A DNA stretch of 64,000 nt from Lysobacterales bacterium (GTDB lineage: Bacteria; Pseudomonadota; Gammaproteobacteria; Xanthomonadales; Xanthomonadaceae). Both the position numbers and the translations under genes were made by a program. A model generated the notes under the pieces. It was not told the origin of the DNA, made no database searches, and was given only the letters and a program-made list of their open reading frames with translations. This document shows positions 32,262 through 39,880 of this stretch, piece after piece. Within the stretch, counting starts at the first letter, position 1, and every line of letters starts with the position of its first letter. The DNA lies in assembly GCA_019510125.1 (NCBI GenBank), contig JAEKKX010000003.1:124001-188000 (forward strand). The letters are read 5' to 3'.

Positions 32262-33257
32262 ATGATCGTTCCACGCCACTGGGCCGAGGCCCGCCTGCAG
32301 CACCGCCAAGGCCGCCGCAGCGTCACCGTGCGCCGCTTCGGCTGGTCGGACGAAAGCGAGGCGCACGCCCAGGCGCATGCCGAGGCGCGGGCGCGCGAGG
32401 CGCTCGACCGGGTGCTGGCCGGTGAAACGCTGCCGCGCAACGAGCGCCGGGTCGCCTACAACGGCGCCGACGGCATGCCGATCCGCGAGGAGATCGTCGA
32501 TCGCCTGGGCGACGCGGTCGTCACCCGCAACGGCTACGGCGCGCTGTGCCTGAACACGCCGGACCTGCTGTTCGCGGACATCGATTTCGCCGTGCGCGCC
32601 GACCGTCGCCATCTCGGCGCGTGGCGGCTCGCGGCGGGCGTGCTGGTCGCGGCCGCGATCCTCGCGCTGCCGTCGGCGTCGTCCGCGCGCTTCGTCGTCG
32701 CGATCGTGATCGGTGCGCTGGGCGGCCTGATCGGCGGCGGCATGCTGTCGGTGCTGTGGCGGCGGTTGCGGATCGGGCTCGGGGGCGGGTTCGAGGCGCA
32801 GGCGAGGCGCCGGATCGCCGATTTCCTCGCCTCCCGGCCCGACTGGCGCCTGCGCGTGTATCGCACCCCGGCCGGCGTGCGGCTGATGGCGGTGCATCGT
32901 CCGTTCGATCCATGCGAGCCGGCCGTGCGCGAGGCGTTCGAGGCGCTGGACGTGGATCCGGTGTTCGCGCGGATGTGCTTCAACCAGCGCTGCTTCCGCG
33001 CGCGGCTCACGCCCAAGCCGTGGCGGATCGGCCTGCAGCGCCTGCGGCCGCCGTCTTCCGCGGCATGGGAGCCCCGCCACGCGCTGCTGCCGGCGCGGCA
33101 GGCGTGGATCGAGGCGTACCAGCGCCGCGCGGCCGGTTACGCCGCCTGCCGCCATCTGGAGACGCTCGGCGGCGGGGCGGAGGACCCGGCGCTGGTCCCG
33201 CAGCGCGAATTCCACGACCTGGTCTGCGCCGCGGAACGCGACCTGCCGCTGGCCTGA
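32262..33257 (+). CDS. Unknown membrane-associated protein
   Basis: Protein of 331 residues. A soluble N-terminal part (FGWSDESEAHAQAHAEARAREALDRVLAGE) is followed by two adjacent membrane helices (about residues 118-160: LAAGVLVAAAILALPS and VAIVIGALGGLIGGGMLSVLW) and a cytoplasmic C-terminal domain with PFDPCEPAVREAFEALDVDPVFARMCFNQRCFRARLTPKPWRIGL. I do not recognise the family. GGAAGGGG precedes the ATG at 32262. It lies 29 bases behind the S9 peptidase and may be cotranscribed with it. Confidence 0.75.
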   Translation: MIVPRHWAEARLQHRQGRRSVTVRRFGWSDESEAHAQAHAEARAREALDRVLAGETLPRNERRVAYNGADGMPIREEIVDRLGDAVVTRNGYGALCLNTPDLLFADIDFAVRADRRHLGAWRLAAGVLVAAAILALPSASSARFVVAIVIGALGGLIGGGMLSVLWRRLRIGLGGGFEAQARRRIADFLASRPDWRLRVYRTPAGVRLMAVHRPFDPCEPAVREAFEALDVDPVFARMCFNQRCFRARLTPKPWRIGLQRLRPPSSAAWEPRHALLPARQAWIEAYQRRAAGYAACRHLETLGGGAEDPALVPQREFHDLVCAAERDLPLA

Positions 33258-33312
33258 CGTCCGAGCGCCTGTCCCGCCGTTCGTCGGCCTGGCCGCTACG
33301 CTGCTTGCGTCT

Positions 33313-33338
33313 ATTCCATATTTCCGGAAATATGGAAT
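33313..33338. promoter_or_regulatory. 26-bp perfect palindrome, probable ArsR operator
   Basis: ATTCCATATTTCC followed directly by its reverse complement, ending one base before the arsR start codon. A TTGCGT at 33305 and an AAATAT at 33328 are 17 bases apart and could be the -35 and -10 boxes, so the palindrome covers the core promoter. Placement and symmetry fit autorepression by the ArsR homodimer. No Shine-Dalgarno sequence can fit, so the arsR transcript is probably leaderless. Confidence 0.8.
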
Positions 33339-33339
33339 C

Positions 33340-33663
33340 ATGGGTCTCGACGCCACCCTCGCCGCGCTCAAGGCGCTCTCCCAGGAACACCGCCTGCGTG
33401 CGTTCCGCGCGCTCGTCGCCGCCGGCGACGCCGGCCTGCCGGTGGGCGAACTGCGCGCGCTGCTCGACCTGCCGGCGGCCACGCTGACCGCGCATCTGAA
33501 CGTGCTGCGCGGGGCCGGGCTGGTGATCGACCGCCGCGAAGGGCGCGTGATCCGCGTCCGCGCCGACTACGCGCGGATGAACGCGCTGCTGGCCTACCTG
33601 ACCGAAAACTGCTGCGCCGGATCGCCGTCGAACTGCGCGCCGGCATCCCCCGACTGCTGCTGA
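33340..33663 (+). CDS. arsR: ArsR-family arsenic-responsive repressor
   Basis: Winged-helix repressor of 107 residues (ALKALSQEHRLRAFRALVAAGDAGLPVGELRALLDLPAATLTAHLNVLRGAGLVIDRREGRVIRVRAD). The C-terminus is cysteine-rich, with CC at residues 90-91, a single cysteine at about 99 and a final CC. This resembles the ArsR type that binds As(III) with C-terminal cysteines rather than the alpha-3 CVC motif. Directly downstream of a palindromic operator and upstream of arsI-arsC-aquaporin, so it controls that operon. Confidence 0.92.
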   Translation: MGLDATLAALKALSQEHRLRAFRALVAAGDAGLPVGELRALLDLPAATLTAHLNVLRGAGLVIDRREGRVIRVRADYARMNALLAYLTENCCAGSPSNCAPASPDCC

Positions 33664-33685
33664 GGCGGCATCCAACGAGGCGTTC

Positions 33686-34291
33686 GTGATGAAGCGATTC
33701 CATGTGCACGTGTCCGTCCGCGACCTGGACGAAAGCACCCGGTTCTATGCCGCGCTGTTCGGCGCGGAACCCACGGTCCGCAAGGACGACTACGCGAAAT
33801 GGATGCTCGACGATCCGCGGGTGAACTTCGCGATCTCGACCCGCGCCGGCGCGGCGGGCATCGACCATCTCGGCATCCAGGCCGAGGACGCGGACGAACT
33901 GGCCGAACTCGGCGCGCGGCTGGACCGGGCCGGGCAGGGCGTGCTCGCCGAACACGCCACCGCCTGCTGCCACGCGCGTTCGGACAAGTTCTGGACGGTC
34001 GATCCGCAGGGCACGCGCTGGGAAACCTTCCACACGCTGGGCGCGGCGACGTCCTACTACGGCGACGATCCGGCGACCGCTTCGACACTGTCCGCCGCTC
34101 GCGACACCACCCTGGCCGCGGAAGCCGCCGCGTGCTGCGACGCGACCACGCCGCAGGGCGTGTGCTGCCCGCCGAAGACCGACCGTCCCGCCGATGCGCC
34201 GTGCTGCGGGCCGGTGGTCGCGGCGGTCGAGCAGGCTGGCTGCGCCGTCGCCGGCTGCGGCGACGCGCGCCAAGACAATCCTCTGCGCTGA
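33686..34291 (+). CDS. arsI: ArsI-type VOC-fold protein (C-As lyase or CadI-like)
   Basis: VOC-fold protein of 201 residues. ArsI cleaves the carbon-arsenic bond of trivalent methyl- and aromatic arsenicals with Fe(II). Residues H5 (RFHVHVSV), H60 (IDHLGIQ) and E112 (RWETFHT) match the metal triad positions of ArsI, and the vicinal pair C93-C94 in TACCHARSDK matches the substrate thiols. The last 65 residues add a cysteine-rich tail (CCDATT, VCCPPK, PCCGP, GCAVAGCG) that is longer than I know for ArsI and may bind arsenite. A CadI-like cadmium-induced protein is the alternative; the operon favours ArsI. Confidence 0.85.
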   Translation: MMKRFHVHVSVRDLDESTRFYAALFGAEPTVRKDDYAKWMLDDPRVNFAISTRAGAAGIDHLGIQAEDADELAELGARLDRAGQGVLAEHATACCHARSDKFWTVDPQGTRWETFHTLGAATSYYGDDPATASTLSAARDTTLAAEAAACCDATTPQGVCCPPKTDRPADAPCCGPVVAAVEQAGCAVAGCGDARQDNPLR

Positions 34292-34301
34292 GGTCGCGAC
34301 G

Positions 34302-34802
34302 ATGAACGCGCATCCCTATCGCATCCTCGTGCTGTGCACCGGCAATTCCGCGCGCAGCGTGATGGCCGAGGCCCTGTTCAACGTGCTCGGCAACGGCCGC
34401 TTCGAGGCGTACAGCGCCGGCAGCCGGCCCAGCGGTCGGGTGCAGCCGATGGCCGCCGAACTGGCGGCGTCGATCGGCTACGACACCGCGCGCCTGCGCA
34501 GCAAGTCGTGGGACGAATTCTCCGCGCCCGGTGCGCCGGCACTCGACCTGGTCGTGACCGTCTGCGACAACGCCGCCGGCGAAGCCTGCCCAGTGTGGTA
34601 CGGCGCGCCGGTCGTCGCGCACTGGGGCGTGGAAGATCCCGCGGCGGTCGAGGGCGACGAGGACACCCGGCGCCGCGCCTACGCGCAGGCCTTCGCCGCG
34701 TTGCGCCGTCGGGTCGAACGCTTCGCCGCGCTGCCTCTGGAAACGTTCGACCGCGCGACGGCCCAGCGCGAGATCCGCGACATCGGGAAGATCGACGGAT
34801 GA
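34302..34802 (+). CDS. arsC: Arsenate reductase, low-molecular-weight phosphatase type
   Basis: Protein of 166 residues of the LMW-PTP-like arsenate reductase family. The P-loop LCTGNSARSVMAEAL holds nucleophile C12 and R18; a second cysteine lies in VVTVCDNAAGEACP, followed by AHWGVEDPAA, the segment with the acid aspartate. It reduces As(V) to As(III), coupled to thioredoxin or glutathione/glutaredoxin. It overlaps the aquaporin gene by four bases (ATGA). Confidence 0.92.
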   Translation: MNAHPYRILVLCTGNSARSVMAEALFNVLGNGRFEAYSAGSRPSGRVQPMAAELAASIGYDTARLRSKSWDEFSAPGAPALDLVVTVCDNAAGEACPVWYGAPVVAHWGVEDPAAVEGDEDTRRRAYAQAFAALRRRVERFAALPLETFDRATAQREIRDIGKIDG

Positions 34803-35485
34803 CGGCGGCGATCTCGCCCGCGCCGCGGGCGCTGCTCGCCGAAGCGCTCGGCACCGCACTGCTGCTGGCGATCGTGGTCGGCAGCGGGATCATGGGCGAG
34901 CGCCTGGCCGGCGGCAACGTCGCGATCGCGCTGCTCGCCAACGCCGCCGCCACCGCCGGCGGCCTGTACGTGCTGATCGTGCTGTTCGGTCCGCTGTCGG
35001 GCGCGCACTTCAATCCGGCGGTGACGCTGGTGATGCGCCTGCGCGGCGAGGCGCTGCCGGCGCCGGCGTTCGCCTACGTCGCGGTGCAGTGCGTCGCGGC
35101 CGTCGCCGGCGTGCTGCTGGCGCACGCGATGTTCGGCGAGGCCCTGTGGCAGCCCGGCGACCACGTCCGCAGCGGCGCGGCGCAGTGGCTGAGCGAAGGC
35201 GTGGCGACGTTCGGCCTGCTGCTGACGATCCTGCTCGGCCTGCGCCATCGCCCGCAGGCGATCCCGGCGCTGGTGGCGGCGTACATCTTCGCGGCGTACT
35301 GGTTCACCGCGAGCACGTCGTTCGCGAATCCGGCGGTGACCGTGGCGCGCGCCTTCACCCGCACCTTCGCCGGCATCCGTCCGGCCGACGTGGGCGGCTT
35401 CGTCCTCGCCCAGCTCGCCGGCGCGCTGCTGGCCTGGGGCGTGGCGCGGCTGCTGGCGCCGCGCGAGGCTGGCGCCGCGGCCTGA
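34799..35485 (+). CDS. MIP-family channel of the arsenic operon (AqpS-like)
   Basis: Polytopic protein of 228 residues with six membrane helices and the two MIP half-helix motifs: GAHFNPAVTLVMR and SFANPAVTVARAFTRTF. In several bacteria an aquaglyceroporin (AqpS) replaces an arsenite pump: arsenate is reduced by ArsC and the uncharged As(OH)3 leaves down its gradient. No ArsB or Acr3 gene is in this operon, which makes that route likely here. The overlapping start at 34799 shows translational coupling with arsC. Confidence 0.9.
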   Translation: MTAAISPAPRALLAEALGTALLLAIVVGSGIMGERLAGGNVAIALLANAAATAGGLYVLIVLFGPLSGAHFNPAVTLVMRLRGEALPAPAFAYVAVQCVAAVAGVLLAHAMFGEALWQPGDHVRSGAAQWLSEGVATFGLLLTILLGLRHRPQAIPALVAAYIFAAYWFTASTSFANPAVTVARAFTRTFAGIRPADVGGFVLAQLAGALLAWGVARLLAPREAGAAA

Positions 35486-35490
35486 CGCGG

Positions 35491-35715
35491 TCAGTCGGCG
35501 TCGGCGACCACTTCGATCGCGTGGTCGCCGACCTCCACGAGCTGGCCGGCGCGGATCTTGCACGTGCGCCGCGACTCGACGGCGCCGTCCACCCGCACCG
35601 CGCCGGTGTCGACGAGATGCTTGCCGGCGGCGCCGCTGTCGCAGACGCCGACGAGCTTGAGCAACTGGTTCAGTTCGACGTGGTCGCGATCGAGGGCGAA
35701 ACGGTGTCGGGGCAT
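35491..35715 (-). CDS. S4-domain RNA-binding protein (YbcJ-like)
   Basis: Small protein of 74 residues consisting of one S4 RNA-binding domain: FALDRDHVELNQLLKLVGVCDSGAAGKHLVDTGAVRVDGAVESRRTCKIRAGQLVEVG. Such proteins are linked to ribosome biogenesis or tRNA/rRNA binding. The ATG at 35715 starts the conserved part; the frame continues upstream to 35775 without conservation. Convergent with the aquaporin gene (gap of five bases) and divergent from the VOC gene. Confidence 0.8.
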   Translation of the reverse strand: MPRHRFALDRDHVELNQLLKLVGVCDSGAAGKHLVDTGAVRVDGAVESRRTCKIRAGQLVEVGDHAIEVVADAD

Positions 35716-35765
35716 GGCGGCGGCGGTCTCCTGGCGGAGGCGTAGCATAGCTGTCCGCCGCGCCG

Positions 35766-35788
35766 CTGCTGACACGGGCTGTCAGCAG
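35766..35788. promoter_or_regulatory. Inverted repeat upstream of VOC gene 1
   Basis: Perfect 9-bp arms CTGCTGACA and TGTCAGCAG with a 5-base spacer, ending 39 bases before the ATG at 35828. A copy of the same core lies before the second VOC gene. It is the likely binding site of the WYL regulator encoded at 36718. Confidence 0.7.
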
Positions 35789-35827
35789 TCCGGCGCAAGA
35801 CTGCGCCCCCGACCACAGGAGACCGCC

Positions 35828-36202
35828 ATGCTTGCCTATGCCACCCTCGGCACCCGCGACCTCGCCCGCGCCGCCGCCTTCTACGACGCCGTGCTCGCCG
35901 AGATCGGCGCGAAGCGCTCGATGGAGGAACCCGACTACTTCATCGCCTGGGACAAGGGCGACGGCGGCGCCGGCCTCGGCATCACCTATCCGTTCGACAA
36001 GCAGGCGGCGACCGTGGGCAACGGCACGATGGTGGCGCTCGGCGCGACCAGCCGCGAGGAGGTCGATCGCGTACACGCGAAGGCGCTCGCGCTCGGCGGC
36101 GCCGACGAAGGCGCGCCGGGCCAGCGTTATCCGGGTTTCTACGCCGCGTATTTCCGCGACCTCGACGGCAACAAGCTCAACTGCTGCTACTTCGGCGAAT
36201 GA
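35828..36202 (+). CDS. VOC-family (glyoxalase-like) protein 1
   Basis: Protein of 124 residues with one VOC module: YATLGTRDLARAAAFYDAVLAEIGAKRSM at the start and GFYAAYFRDLDGNKLNCCYFGE at the end. The substrate of this subgroup is not known; members often lack a full glyoxalase metal site. Preceded by GACAGGAGA-type ribosome binding sequence (ACAGGAGACC). Belongs to a set with the second VOC gene and the WYL regulator. Confidence 0.85.
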   Translation: MLAYATLGTRDLARAAAFYDAVLAEIGAKRSMEEPDYFIAWDKGDGGAGLGITYPFDKQAATVGNGTMVALGATSREEVDRVHAKALALGGADEGAPGQRYPGFYAAYFRDLDGNKLNCCYFGE

Positions 36203-36210
36203 TCCCCGGC

Positions 36211-36248
36211 GCGCGGGCTGCTGACGCCACGCTGTCAGCAGCCCGCGC
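36211..36248. promoter_or_regulatory. Inverted repeat upstream of VOC gene 2
   Basis: Perfect 15-bp arms (GCGCGGGCTGCTGAC, and its complement at 36234-36248) with an 8-base spacer. The inner core CTGCTGAC/GTCAGCAG repeats the site before VOC gene 1, at similar distance from the start codon (about 47 bases). The longer arms mean it may also terminate the VOC 1 transcript. Confidence 0.7.
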
Positions 36249-36288
36249 GCAGGATGGCGCCTCCCGACACGCCGCCCGAGGAGGCCGC

Positions 36289-36678
36289 ATGCAGCACGCC
36301 CACCGCAATGCCCTGAACTGGTTCGAGATCCCGGTCGCCGACCTCGACCGCGCCCAGCGGTTCTACGAAGCGCTGCTCGACGCCCCGCTCAAGCGCGAGG
36401 CCATGGGCCCCGACACCACGCTCGCGGTGTTCCCCTATGAACGCGGCGCCGGCATCGGCGGCTGCCTGTTCGCCGGCACGCACGCGCCGGCGCCGTCGGA
36501 CGACGGCACCGTCGTCTACCTCGACGCATCGCCCGCGCTGGACACGGTGCTGTCGCGGGTCGAGGCCGCCGGCGGCCTCATCGTCCTGCCGCGCACCGAA
36601 CTGCCCGAAGGCATGGGCGCGTTCGCGCAGATCGTCGACAGCGAAGGCAACCGCGTCGGCCTGCACGCGCTGGCCTGA
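36289..36678 (+). CDS. VOC-family protein 2
   Basis: Protein of 129 residues, VOC fold: LNWFEIPVADLDRAQRFYEALLDAPLKREAM, VFPYERGAGIGGCLFAGTHA and the closing EGMGAFAQIVDSEGNRVGLHA. Only distantly similar to VOC protein 1, so they are not a recent duplication. GAGGAGG precedes the ATG at 36289. Substrate unknown; the subgroup is frequently paired with YafY-type WYL regulators. Confidence 0.87.
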   Translation: MQHAHRNALNWFEIPVADLDRAQRFYEALLDAPLKREAMGPDTTLAVFPYERGAGIGGCLFAGTHAPAPSDDGTVVYLDASPALDTVLSRVEAAGGLIVLPRTELPEGMGAFAQIVDSEGNRVGLHALA

Positions 36679-36717
36679 CGTGGCAGCATGCGGTCAGCGA
36701 GCCCGTCCCCGACTCCC

Positions 36718-37419
36718 ATGCGCCGCGCCGACCGCCTGTTCCAGATCGTCCAGTTGATCCGCGGCCGTCGCCTGACGACGGCCGCGTTCCTCGCCGAGCG
36801 CCTCGAGATCTCGCAGCGCTCGGTCTATCGCGACGTCGCCGCGCTGCAGGCGCAGGGCGTGCCGATCGAGGGCGAGGCCGGGGTCGGCTACCGCATGCGC
36901 CGCGGCTTCGACCTGCCGCCGCTGATGTTCGACACCCGCGAGGCGCAGGCGCTGGTCGCCTGCGTGCGCCTGGCGCAGCCGCGCATCGACACCGTGCTGG
37001 CCGCGCGCGCCGAGCTGGCGCTGTCGAAGATCCTCGCGGTGCTGCCCGGAGCGGAGCGCGCCGCCGCCGAGAGTCTGAGCGTGTTCGCGCCGCCGGTCGG
37101 CCCCAGCGTCGAGACCCGCGATCGCCTGCAGCAGTTGCGCGATGCGATCGAGGCCCGTCGCAAGGTGCGGGTGGACTACCTCGACCTGAAGGACGAGTCG
37201 AGCGTGCGCACGCTGCGGCCGCTGGGCTGTTTCTACTGGGGCAACGTGTGGACGCTCGCCGCCTGGTGCGAGACGCGCGCCGATTTCCGCAACTTCCGGG
37301 TCGACCGCATCCGCGTACTCGAACCGCTCGCGGAAGGCTTCCGCGACGAAGCCGGGCGCAGCCTGGCCGATTTCATGCGCCAGTACGACCGCGAGTGCGA
37401 TCGCGAAGGCGGCGGCTGA
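36718..37419 (+). CDS. WYL-domain (YafY-type) transcriptional regulator
   Basis: Regulator of 233 residues: N-terminal DeoR-like HTH (ADRLFQIVQLIRGRRLTTAAFLAERLEISQRSVYRDVAALQAQGVPIEGEAGVGYRM) and C-terminal WYL domain (RKVRVDYLDLKDESSVRTLRPLGCFYWGNVWTLAAWCETRADFRNFRVDRI), where the WYL signature reads W-T-L-A-A-W. WYL domains sense small ligands or nucleic acids. I place the start at 36718, as the ten upstream residues are unconserved. It probably controls both VOC genes through the shared inverted repeat. Confidence 0.88.
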   Translation: MRRADRLFQIVQLIRGRRLTTAAFLAERLEISQRSVYRDVAALQAQGVPIEGEAGVGYRMRRGFDLPPLMFDTREAQALVACVRLAQPRIDTVLAARAELALSKILAVLPGAERAAAESLSVFAPPVGPSVETRDRLQQLRDAIEARRKVRVDYLDLKDESSVRTLRPLGCFYWGNVWTLAAWCETRADFRNFRVDRIRVLEPLAEGFRDEAGRSLADFMRQYDRECDREGGG

Positions 37420-37422
37420 GCC

Positions 37423-38169
37423 TCACTCCGCCGGCAGGCGCAGGCGTGCGCCGCGCCAGGACAGCACGACGTCGTCGCGGTCGATGCGTTCGACCACCAG
37501 TTCGCCGAGGGTGTCGCCTTCGCGCAGGCGCTGGCCGTCGAGGATCACGAAACGCCGCTGCGGGTCGTCGTTCCACAGGTGCATGCTGAGCTTGAGCGGC
37601 GGCAACTGGCGGCGGACGTCGGCATCGAGATCGGCGAGGGCGGTCGCCCGATCGCCCGTCGGCGGGACCGGCGGTGGCTTCGGCGACGGCGGTGCGGGCG
37701 GAGGCGCGGGCAAAGGTGCAGGCGCGGGCGGGGTCGTCACCGGCGGGAGCGCCGGCGCGGCGGCCGGTGCAGATGCAGGCGCAGGCGCGACCGCCGGCGC
37801 TGCGGCCGGCGTCGCGGACGCGGCCGGCGGTGGCGCGGTCGGGATCACCGGCAGCGTCGCCGGCAGTGTCGCCGGCAGCGTCGCCGGCGTCGTCGGTGCG
37901 CTTGCGGGTGCGGGCGGCGATGCCGGGGCGTCGGCGACGACGGGGGCGACCGGGCGCGCGGCGGGCGCTTCCGGGGCGGGGCGATGCAGCAGCATCCACG
38001 CCGCGATCGCGGACGAAACCAGCCCGAAGCCGGCCATCGCCCACAGCGGCCACGCCGGTCGCGCGCGCACCGGCACGTGCGCCTGCGGGGTCGGCGAGAA
38101 CAGATCGGGCGCTTCGCTGCGGCGGCGGGCGGCTTCGGACTTGCGCAGGGCGTCGAGGATCAGCGACAT
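37423..38169 (-). CDS. gspB: General secretion pathway protein GspB
   Basis: Bitopic inner-membrane protein of 248 residues: N-terminal SLILDALRKSEAARR motif typical of GspB/ExeB, one membrane helix (about 40-60), a long proline-alanine linker with LPAT repeats, and a C-terminal GspB domain (LPPLKLSMHLWNDDPQRRFVILDGQRLREGDTLGELVVERI). With GspA it helps insert the type II secretion secretin through peptidoglycan. Starts two bases after gspA. The rest of a type II secretion operon is not in the window. Confidence 0.9.
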   Translation of the reverse strand: MSLILDALRKSEAARRRSEAPDLFSPTPQAHVPVRARPAWPLWAMAGFGLVSSAIAAWMLLHRPAPEAPAARPVAPVVADAPASPPAPASAPTTPATLPATLPATLPVIPTAPPPAASATPAAAPAVAPAPASAPAAAPALPPVTTPPAPAPLPAPPPAPPSPKPPPVPPTGDRATALADLDADVRRQLPPLKLSMHLWNDDPQRRFVILDGQRLREGDTLGELVVERIDRDDVVLSWRGARLRLPAE

Positions 38170-38171
38170 GG

Positions 38172-39851
38172 TCAGCGCTTCCCGGGTGGCGTCGTCGCGG
38201 CGGCGAGCGCGAACAGGGTCGGTGCGTCCAGTCGGCCGTCGCCTGGCAGGCCGTGACGGGTCTGGAACGCACGCAGCGCGGCGGTGTCGTCGGCGTCGCT
38301 CGCGCCGGCGGTGCGCAGGCGCGCCCGCACCCACGCGCGCGCGGCGGCGTCGCCGGCGGCGTAGCGCGTTTCGATGTCGTCCGGCGCCGGCCACAGGGCG
38401 AGGAATTCGCCGTTCCACACCGTTGCGAGCGCCAGCCGGTCGGTGGTCAGCGCCTTGCCGTCCAGCGACAGCCGCACGCGGTCGCCGTCGACGCCGAGCA
38501 GCGTCGCCCAGGCGGCGCGCGGCTCCGCGCGCAGGCGCAGCAGCACCGGCCGGCCGATGCGCAACAGCGGATCGAGCGCGGCGCGGCTGCGCAGGCAGTG
38601 CCAGCCGGGCGCGGTGGGGCAGGCGTCGGCCGCGGCGTCGCGCAGCGCCGACGGCGCGCCCATCGACGCGACCAGCGCACGCCATTCGCCGGCGCCGTCG
38701 CCGCGCGCCGCCTGCAGCCGGCCCAGCAGGGCTTCGCCGTCGAGCACGGCGGTCGTCGTGTGGGCCGGTGGCGGTGACGCGGGTGCGGTGGTGGCCGCCA
38801 TCGCGGTGGTCGTGGGCGCGTCGCTCTGCATCTGCTCCGGCGCCTGCGTGGGCCGGCGCGCGACGCCGAGCGCGAACACCAGCGCGACCGCGGTCGCCGC
38901 CAGCGCGAGGCCGCCGATCAGCGCCAGTTTCGCCAGTTCGCGGCGTGCACCGCCCGCGGCGGGCACCAGCGCCTCGTCGGCGGCGCGGTCGACGGTCTTC
39001 GCGTCGAGGGTCAGCAGGTCGTGGGCGTAGCCGCCGAGCAGCGCGCGCTCGGCGACGATGTTGATCAGGCGCGGCACGCCGCCGGTGCGGCGGTAGACGC
39101 GGCGCACCGCGGCGTCGGAGAACGGGAAACGCTTCGCGCCGGCGATGGTGAGGCGGTGGCGCAGGTAGGCCGCGGTGCCGGCTTCGTCCAGCGGCCGCAG
39201 GTGGTAGCGCGCGGTGATGCGCTGCGCGAGCTGGCGCAGCTCCGGCTTCGCCAGCAGGTCGCGCAGTTCCGGCTGGCCGATCAGGATGATCTGCAGCAGC
39301 TTCTGGGTCTCGGTTTCGAGGTTGGTGAGCAGTCGTACCTGCTCCAGCGCGTCGGCCGAGAGGTTCTGCGCCTCGTCGATGATCAGCACCACCCGCTCGC
39401 CGTTCGCATACGCCTGCAGCAGGTGCGCGCCGAGCGCGTCGAACAGCGCCTTGCCGCCGGGACGCTGCGGCGCCGGCGGCTTCGGTTTCGCGCGGCCGCG
39501 CTTGCCGCCGGCCGGCGCGGGCGGCGGCGCGGGCGCGGTCGGGGTCGCGCCGATCGGCAGCCGCAGTTCCTCGCAGATCGTCTGCAGCAGTTCGACCGGA
39601 TCCAGCCGCGGATTGAGCACCAGCGCGGCGTGGGTGTTCTCCGGCAACTGGTTCAGCAGCAACCGGCTGAGCGTGGTCTTGCCGGTGCCGACCTCGCCGG
39701 TGAGCTGCACGAAACCGCCGCCGCCGCCCTGGCGGATGCCGTACAGCAGGTGCGCCAGCGCGTCCCGGTGGTGCTCGCTGAGGAACACGTAGTGCGGGTC
39801 GGGCGTGATCGAGAACGGCGCCTGTTCGAGGCCGTAGAACTCCAGGTACAT
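38172..39851 (-). CDS. gspA: General secretion pathway ATPase GspA
   Basis: Protein of 559 residues (ExeA type). N-terminal AAA ATPase: MYLEFYGLEQAPFSITPDPHYVFLS, Walker A TGEVGTGKTTLSRLL, Walker B ERVVLIIDEAQNL and GQPELRDLLAKPELRQLAQRI; an Ala/Pro/Lys-rich insertion lies between Walker A and B. One membrane helix near residue 285, then a periplasmic part ending in a peptidoglycan-binding domain (LRAFQTRHGLPGDGRLDAPTLFAL). Start at 39851 from the conserved MYLEFYGL. Pairs with gspB. Confidence 0.92.
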   Translation of the reverse strand: MYLEFYGLEQAPFSITPDPHYVFLSEHHRDALAHLLYGIRQGGGGGFVQLTGEVGTGKTTLSRLLLNQLPENTHAALVLNPRLDPVELLQTICEELRLPIGATPTAPAPPPAPAGGKRGRAKPKPPAPQRPGGKALFDALGAHLLQAYANGERVVLIIDEAQNLSADALEQVRLLTNLETETQKLLQIILIGQPELRDLLAKPELRQLAQRITARYHLRPLDEAGTAAYLRHRLTIAGAKRFPFSDAAVRRVYRRTGGVPRLINIVAERALLGGYAHDLLTLDAKTVDRAADEALVPAAGGARRELAKLALIGGLALAATAVALVFALGVARRPTQAPEQMQSDAPTTTAMAATTAPASPPPAHTTTAVLDGEALLGRLQAARGDGAGEWRALVASMGAPSALRDAAADACPTAPGWHCLRSRAALDPLLRIGRPVLLRLRAEPRAAWATLLGVDGDRVRLSLDGKALTTDRLALATVWNGEFLALWPAPDDIETRYAAGDAAARAWVRARLRTAGASDADDTAALRAFQTRHGLPGDGRLDAPTLFALAAATTPPGKR

Positions 39852-39880
39852 GCGGGCGGCCACCGGGGATTGGGGCGATT

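Noticed and set aside
37423-39851. Complete type II secretion locus
   Set aside because: Only gspA and gspB are present; no secretin, pseudopilin or assembly ATPase gene is in the window.
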